Shown here: positions 40,526 to 44,733 of the stretch, piece by piece
How the letters are laid out: every line of letters starts with the position of its first letter
How positions within the stretch are numbered: position 1 is the stretch's first letter
Assembly (NCBI GenBank): GCA_902771225.1
Contig: CACXWH010000010.1
Span: 1 to 44,733 of the forward strand
DNA from: an uncultured Methanobrevibacter sp.
GTDB taxonomy: Archaea; Methanobacteriota; Methanobacteria; Methanobacteriales; Methanobacteriaceae
Direction: 5' to 3'
Length of the DNA: 44,733 bases
Notes under the pieces: model-generated
Seen by the model: only the letters and a program-made list of their open reading frames with translations
Told to the model about the DNA's origin: nothing
The model's database searches: none
Position numbers and translations under genes: made by a program

Positions 40526-41779
40526 ATGAATGATTTTGATGATTTGGAAAATTCTTCAAAAGAAGAACTGATTGAAAAAATTGAATCTTTGGAAGATGAA
40601 ATAACTGTGATTCGTGAAGAAAAATCCAAAGCCAAAAGTAACTTAATGTGGAAAGTTAGGAAATTAGAGAAAGATAAAGTTCTAATTGAAAATGAAAAAA
40701 TTAGATTAGAAAGAGAAGCTAAATCCTTACGTTCTGAAGTAGAAAGGTTTAGGTCTCCACCTTTAGTTTTGGCTACTATTACTGAAGTTTTAGATGAAAA
40801 TAGGATGACTGTTAAAAGTAGTACTGGTCCTAGTTTTCTTGTTAATTACTCAAAATTCTTAGATGAAAAATTATTAGTCCCTGGTTCAAGGGTTGCTCTA
40901 AATCAACAAACATTTGGTATTGTTGAAGTATTGCCATCAGAAAAAGATGCTAATGTTTCTGGAATGGAAATTGAAGCAAAACCTGATGTAACTTATGACC
41001 AAATTGGAGGTTTGGATGAGCAAATTATTGAAGTAAAAGAAACTGTTGAATTACCTTTAAAAGAACCGGAATTGTTTGAAAAAATAGGAATTGATCCTCC
41101 AAAAGGAATTTTGTTATATGGTCCTCCGGGAACAGGTAAAACATTACTTGCAAAAGCTGTAGCAAATGAAACAAATGCTACATTTATAAAAATAGTAGCT
41201 TCCGAATTTGTTAAAAAATACATTGGAGAAGGTGCAAGACTTGTACGTGAAGTATTTGACTTAGCTAAAGAAAAAGCTCCTGCCATTATTTTCATTGATG
41301 AACTTGATGCTGTTGCAGCTAAAAGGCTTAAAAGTTCAACTAGTGGAGATAGGGAAGTTCAAAGAACTTTAATGCAATTGCTTGCAGAATTAGATGGTTT
41401 TGAATCAAGAGGGGACATTGGTATTATTGGTGCAACAAATAGGCCAGATATTTTAGACCCTGCACTTTTAAGACCAGGTCGTTTTGATAGATTTATAGAA
41501 GTTCCACTTCCTAATGAAGAAGGCAGAAAGGAAATTCTTAAAATTCATACCAAAAGAATGGCATTAGATGAAGCAGCAGACATAAATCTTTTAAGTGATT
41601 TAACTGACGGATTATCTGGTGCTGACTTAAAAGCTGTTTGTACTGAAGCAGGTATGTTTGCTATCCGTGAAAAACGTGATAAAGTATCCGTAACTGATTT
41701 TATGGATGCTGTCGATAAAGTTACTGACTCTGAACATGATGACGAGTTTAAAAAAGAAGCTGGCGTAATGTTTGGTTAG
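40526..41779 (+). CDS. pan: Proteasome-activating nucleotidase
   Basis: Hexameric AAA+ unfoldase that feeds proteins into the archaeal 20S proteasome. The 417 residues show an N-terminal coiled coil (to about 75), an OB domain ([19 protein letters not shown]...), and the AAA+ module with GPPGTGKT (near 200), the pore loop [10 protein letters not shown], Walker [10 protein letters not shown], and [16 protein letters not shown]. The C-terminus is VMFG, giving a hydrophobic-Phe-X variant of the HbYX proteasome-docking motif. ATG 40526 is preferred because GGAGATGA lies ahead; the ATG at 40511 overlaps that site. A C/D box sRNA follows 11 bases after the stop. Confidence 0.95.
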   Translation: MNDFDDLENSSKEELIEKIESLEDEITVIREEKSKAKSNLMWKVRKLEKDKVLIENEKIRLEREAKSLRSEVERFRSPPLVLATITEVLDENRMTVKSSTGPSFLVNYSKFLDEKLLVPGSRVALNQQTFGIVEVLPSEKDANVSGMEIEAKPDVTYDQIGGLDEQIIEVKETVELPLKEPELFEKIGIDPPKGILLYGPPGTGKTLLAKAVANETNATFIKIVASEFVKKYIGEGARLVREVFDLAKEKAPAIIFIDELDAVAAKRLKSSTSGDREVQRTLMQLLAELDGFESRGDIGIIGATNRPDILDPALLRPGRFDRFIEVPLPNEEGRKEILKIHTKRMALDEAADINLLSDLTDGLSGADLKAVCTEAGMFAIREKRDKVSVTDFMDAVDKVTDSEHDDEFKKEAGVMFG

Positions 41780-41790
41780 TTTCTCTTTAA

Positions 41791-41856
41791 AATAAGCCAA
41801 TGATGAACCCTATGAGCTCTGATTGGTGATGAATGATGGGCGAGCTGAGGCTTATT
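41791..41856 (+). ncRNA. C/D box small RNA with two guides
   Basis: A complete archaeal C/D sRNA: C box ATGATGA (41800-41806), 12-nt guide (41807-41818), D' box CTGA (41819-41822), C' box GTGATGA (41826-41832), 12-nt guide (41833-41844), D box CTGA (41845-41848), closed by a perfect 8-bp terminal stem AATAAGCC (41791-41798)/GGCTTATT (41849-41856). By the N+5 rule the targets are AGCUCAUAGGGU and CUCGCCCAUCAU, with 2'-O-methylation of the fifth base (C) in each. Target RNAs are not identified. It lies in the gap behind pan and may be processed from its 3' end; TTTTTTT follows at about 41864. Confidence 0.9.
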
Positions 41857-41910
41857 TTATGTACTTTTTTTGTAAAACTTTATTAAAAATTAAAATCTTA
41901 TAGTATTATT

Positions 41911-43073
41911 ATGTTTGGAAAAAAGGATAATCAAAGTAATGAAAGAGTTATTTATCAAGCTAAACCTAATTTGATTTTAGGTTGTAAAAAAGCTATTTTA
42001 GCTTTGATTTTATTAATTTTCATTTTATGTATTACTGGCCCAATTATAAAGTTTATTGGTGGTTTACAGGTTTATTTAATATCTCAAATTAAATTGCCAA
42101 TTACTAGGTATACTTCTATCGCACTTTTTGTGGTTATACTTATTATAATTTTATATATGATTTGGCAAATTATCGGATGGAATGCTAAAGAGTATATTTT
42201 AACAGATTCAAAAATCATTGTCAAATCAGGCGTTATCCTTACTCGTAAGAATTATATGCCTTATTCTACAATTCAGGATGTTAATACTTCTCAAAATATT
42301 CTGGAGAGATTGTTTAATGTCGGTTCTGTAAGTGTCTTCAGTGCTTATGATAATAACCAAATATCCATTGAAAATGTTTCCAATCCTTCAGAAGTTGAGG
42401 AGATAATTTTTAATAATATGTCTAGAAATAGTGGTTATTACCAGGCTCCGCCTCCAAATTCAAATAGTGGCTATAGAAATTCTCAGCAAGGTTATTATCA
42501 GGATTCCCAGCAAGGTTATTATCAGGATCCTCAGCAAGGTTATTATCAGGATCCTCAGCAAGGTTATTATCAGGATCCTCAGCAAGGTTATTATCAGGAT
42601 CCTCAGGTTATTATCAGGATCCTCAGCAAGGTTATTATCAGGATCCTCAGCAAGGTTATTATCAGGATTCCCAAAGGAATTATAATTATTCTCAAGGTAA
42701 TGAGGATTACGATGATGTTGTTATTACTCCAATACAACATGAACGTTATCAACCTAGACAATATGACTATTATCCTGAAGATTTAGATTACAATAATGTT
42801 CAAAAACCGAAATATGAATATGAAACTTATGATGAGAATTTGGAACATAATATTAATCGTGCGATGAGTGGCGGTTTTGAATCTTATAATGATTCCCCAA
42901 ATGATTCTTACAATAATGATTATTATAATAAAGAAATTAACAATGATTCTTACAATAATGATTATTATGAGAATGAAAGGCAATCTCCAAAAAAACATGA
43001 TAAAAAAGATTCAAATGAAAAAGATACTAGTGAAAGTGTTATAAAAAGACATTTCGATAAATTTAAAAAATAA
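41911..43073 (+). CDS. bPH2-domain membrane protein, frameshifted in a 24-nt repeat tract
   Basis: Two membrane helices (about 25-50 and 67-90) precede a bacterial-PH domain (EYILTDSKIIVKSGVILTRKNYMPYSTIQDVNTSQNILERLFNVGSVSVFSA), PF03703 type. A low-complexity tail follows, with copies of QQGYYQDP encoded by 42484-42671. One repeat unit (42604-42623) is four bases short, so the current frame shifts and ends at 42786 in an odd hydrophobic tail. Reading the other frame after the short unit gives a natural Tyr/Asn/Asp/Gln-rich tail to TAA 43073. Adding four bases restores a 388-residue protein. It may be phase-variable, a pseudogene or an assembly error. There is no ribosome binding site; the message may be leaderless. 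Confidence 0.75.
42484..42671 (+). repeat. Eight tandem 24-bp repeats, one unit 4 bp short
   Basis: Units start at 42484, 42508, 42532, 42556, 42580, 42604 (20 bp only), 42624 and 42648. Full units encode QQGYYQDP or QQGYYQDS. Unit 6 lacks CAAG after its first CAG, shifting the frame. Confidence 0.95.
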
Positions 43074-43116
43074 TTTTTCTACTTCTTTTAATTTATTTCT
43101 TTTAGGTGGATAAATA

Positions 43117-44151
43117 ATGGAACTTTTATGTATACAATCTCAAGAACATCCAAAATTACCACAAGGTGAACTTAAAGCAGTTATTGAATGTGAGCAAATG
43201 CAGACTAATTTAGAAGTAATAACTGAAGGATTGGTAATTTTAAAGGATATTTCTCCTGAAAATTTGGATGATTATTATCAGATATTAACAAGACGTCTGG
43301 GTTATACTCATGAAGTCCATCAAATATTAAAAACATCAGATATTTCTAATTTAAATGAAGATATTTTATCTATTTCCTGGCAAGATTACATTAATGAAAA
43401 TTTTGCTGTTAGAGTAAAAAGATTCAACTCCCAAATAGATACTGTAGCTTATGAAAGAAAAGCAGGTTCTTTGATTTTGGAAAAATGCGATAATATTAAA
43501 GTAAAGTTAAATAATCCGAATTCATTAGTAAGATTAGTTGCATTTGAAGATGTAATTTATGTTGCAATTGAAAAATATCATTTAGATAAGAAACATTTTG
43601 AAGATATAAAACCCCATAAAAGACCTTTTTTTTACCCGGGGTCAATGAGTCCTAAATTAGCAAGATGTATGGTAAATTTATCTCGTGTTAAAGCAGGGCA
43701 ATTAGTATTGGATCCTTTTTGTGGGACTGGAGGAATATTAATAGAGGCAGGATTAATAGGGTGTAGAGTTGTTGGGTCTGATGTAAATTGGAAAATGAAA
43801 AATGGAACAGCTATTAATTTAGAGCACTGTGGAATAAAAGATTATAGGACATTCCATTTAGATGTTCGTGAACTTAAAATGTATGAAAAAGTAGCTAGTG
43901 TAGTTACAGATCCACCATATGGAATATCCACATCTACTGGAGACATTGATGGTGATGATATTTTCAAGGAATTTTTCCATTCGATATATGATAATATGGC
44001 AGATGATGCATATCTTTGTATGGCAAGTCCACATTATGTAGATTTAACTCCAATGGTTGATGAGGTAGGTTTTGAAATTGTTGAACAGTATGCTATTAAA
44101 ATGCATAGAAGTTTAACAAGAATTATCACGGTTATAAAGAAATCATTATAA
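43117..44151 (+). CDS. tRNA (guanine-10-N2)-dimethyltransferase, Trm-G10
   Basis: Methylates G10 of archaeal tRNAs. The 344 residues have the family layout: an N-terminal ferredoxin-like plus THUMP region (to about 160, with NFAVRVKRFNSQ) and a Rossmann methyltransferase with KRPFFYPGSMSPKLARCMVNLSRVK, motif I VLDPFCGTGGILIEAGLIG (near 195), VVGSDVNWKM and catalytic VTDPPYGISTSTG (DPPY at 265-268). The length is standard. GGTGG precedes the ATG. It lies upstream of the rRNA leader. Confidence 0.93.
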   Translation: MELLCIQSQEHPKLPQGELKAVIECEQMQTNLEVITEGLVILKDISPENLDDYYQILTRRLGYTHEVHQILKTSDISNLNEDILSISWQDYINENFAVRVKRFNSQIDTVAYERKAGSLILEKCDNIKVKLNNPNSLVRLVAFEDVIYVAIEKYHLDKKHFEDIKPHKRPFFYPGSMSPKLARCMVNLSRVKAGQLVLDPFCGTGGILIEAGLIGCRVVGSDVNWKMKNGTAINLEHCGIKDYRTFHLDVRELKMYEKVASVVTDPPYGISTSTGDIDGDDIFKEFFHSIYDNMADDAYLCMASPHYVDLTPMVDEVGFEIVEQYAIKMHRSLTRIITVIKKSL

Positions 44152-44161
44152 AATAGTTAAG

Positions 44162-44169
44162 TTTATATA
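44162..44169 (+). promoter_or_regulatory. TATA box candidate upstream of the rRNA operon
   Basis: TTTATATA lies 10 bases after the Trm-G10 stop and about 520 bases before 16S rRNA. Other AT-rich TATA-like stretches occur at 44340-44375, so which one drives rRNA synthesis is not settled. Confidence 0.35.
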
Positions 44170-44439
44170 CTAGTTATTTTTATTCCATTATTTTTTTATA
44201 TAATTCTTTTTAAAAGTTGATTCTTTTAGAAAATAATAATTTTTTTCCATAATATTTTTTTTATCCGTCTTAAAATTGATTTTTATTAAAAATTTATAAA
44301 ATTTTTATCATATGATTATTAAAATACAATTAACTTATTAATTATATTTATATTTAAATATTATTATATTTATCATTGGTTTTTTTAATAATAAAAAATT
44401 TTTGCAATATATTTTAATTAAATTTGTTAATTAAATATC

Positions 44440-44684
44440 TCTGTTCATTAGATGGCTATGTGTATTATGGCGATGACCTAAGTTAAATTGTATATGACAA
44501 TCATACTATGATGGTTGCATTCCACATGTAGCGATACATTTTATGAGTACTTGAGTTTTTTCAGGTATGATGTTGGTTTTGTAGATGTGGTGAAATATTG
44601 ATACTATCAATATTCAGTGTATTACTCGTCTATATTTTTTAGCGTACTTCATAATTTATTTTTATTATGTCTGTTATGTGTTCA
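44440..44684 (+). other. Pre-16S rRNA leader
   Basis: From about 44440 the base composition becomes less AT-rich and several stems can be drawn: CAATCAT/ATGGTTG near 44500-44520, CCACAT/ATGTGG joining about 44523 to 44589, and a perfect 9-bp hairpin AATATTGAT/ATCAATATT at 44594-44614 (loop ACT). This is what an archaeal 16S leader with processing stems looks like. No protein gene is seen in 44152-44684. Confidence 0.55.
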
Positions 44685-44733
44685 ATTCTGTTTGATCCTG
44701 GCAGATGCTACTGCTATTGGGATTCGATTAAGC
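44685..44733 (+). rRNA. 16S ribosomal RNA, 5' end (partial)
   Basis: ATTCTGTTTGATCCTGGCAG followed by a GCTACTGCTATTGGGATTCG segment and ATTAAGC is the conserved start of methanobacterial 16S rRNA (the TTGATCCTGG universal site). The gene runs off the right edge. The exact first base is uncertain by one or two positions. Confidence 0.95.

Noticed and set aside
42431-42685. An 84-residue frame rich in VIIRILSK across the repeat tract
   Set aside because: It is an off-frame reading of the 24-bp repeats, which are clearly coding as QQGYYQDP.
1-44733. CRISPR arrays and tRNA genes
   Set aside because: No spaced direct-repeat array and no T-arm/acceptor pattern of a tRNA were found.

Overview
The window is AT-rich archaeal DNA from a methanogen of the order Methanobacteriales, most likely a Methanobrevibacter. 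The evidence is a methanogenesis protein (MtrA), archaeal housekeeping proteins (NAC, MBF1, PAN, Trm-G10), a pseudomurein-type Mur ligase/MraY pair, the methanogen-specific family DUF2115, GGTGAT-type ribosome binding sites, and the 5' end of an archaeal 16S rRNA at the right edge.

Layout. 1-2925 is a surface-glycan/accessory stretch: a coiled-coil gene tail, a two-part glycosyltransferase and a SAM methyltransferase. 3119-4780 is an IS1182-type insertion sequence whose transposase is broken by an internal deletion. 5144-7806 is a molybdate/tungstate ABC importer (modABC). 7812-10876 holds a DNA glycosylase (tag) and two aldo/keto reductases with C-terminal [4Fe-4S] domains, one of which has lost its catalytic Tyr and Lys. 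10989-15896 is a co-directional block: nac, a CpdA-like phosphoesterase, an NYN/PIN-like nuclease, a membrane-anchored nucleotidyl-cyclase-like protein, a small membrane protein and argJ. A 34-residue, very basic protein and a candidate three-way-junction RNA follow. 16372-18703 carries a methyltransferase and a TarI/TarJ pair predicted to make CDP-ribitol. 18700-20556 holds three diverging paralogs resembling PD-(D/E)XK/Rpn proteins. 20825-26153 includes a SAP-domain protein, membrane proteins (DUF998, SMR/Gdx-type exporter, DUF3100) and argB. 26457-28919 (minus strand) is an acyl-CoA ligase directly coupled to an isopropylmalate/homoisocitrate dehydrogenase. 29017-31501 holds a HEAT-repeat protein, a soluble MtrA paralog, a secreted nuclease and DUF2115. 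31579-33931 contains nikR and a hydrogenase maturation protease, a nickel theme. 33928-37602 is a pseudomurein cluster (ATP-grasp, MraY-like, Mur ligase). 37683-39856 has envelope proteins of unknown role and a DUF356-like protein. 39862-44151 contains aMBF1, PAN, a C/D box sRNA, a PH-domain protein with a frameshifted tandem repeat, and Trm-G10. The window ends in the rRNA leader and 16S rRNA.

How the genes fit together. Envelope construction recurs (glycosyltransferase, CDP-ribitol, pseudomurein cluster, POTRA-like and secreted proteins). Metal supply for hydrogenotrophic methanogenesis also recurs (Mo/W import, NikR, hydrogenase protease, MtrA). The most interesting unexplained items are the C/D box sRNA with two clear guides, the three-way-junction RNA candidate, the CDP-ribitol pair in an archaeon, the cyclase-like/phosphoesterase/nuclease cluster, and the 24-nt repeat tract that frameshifts the PH-domain gene. 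All functional calls come from reading motifs by eye; no database search was run.
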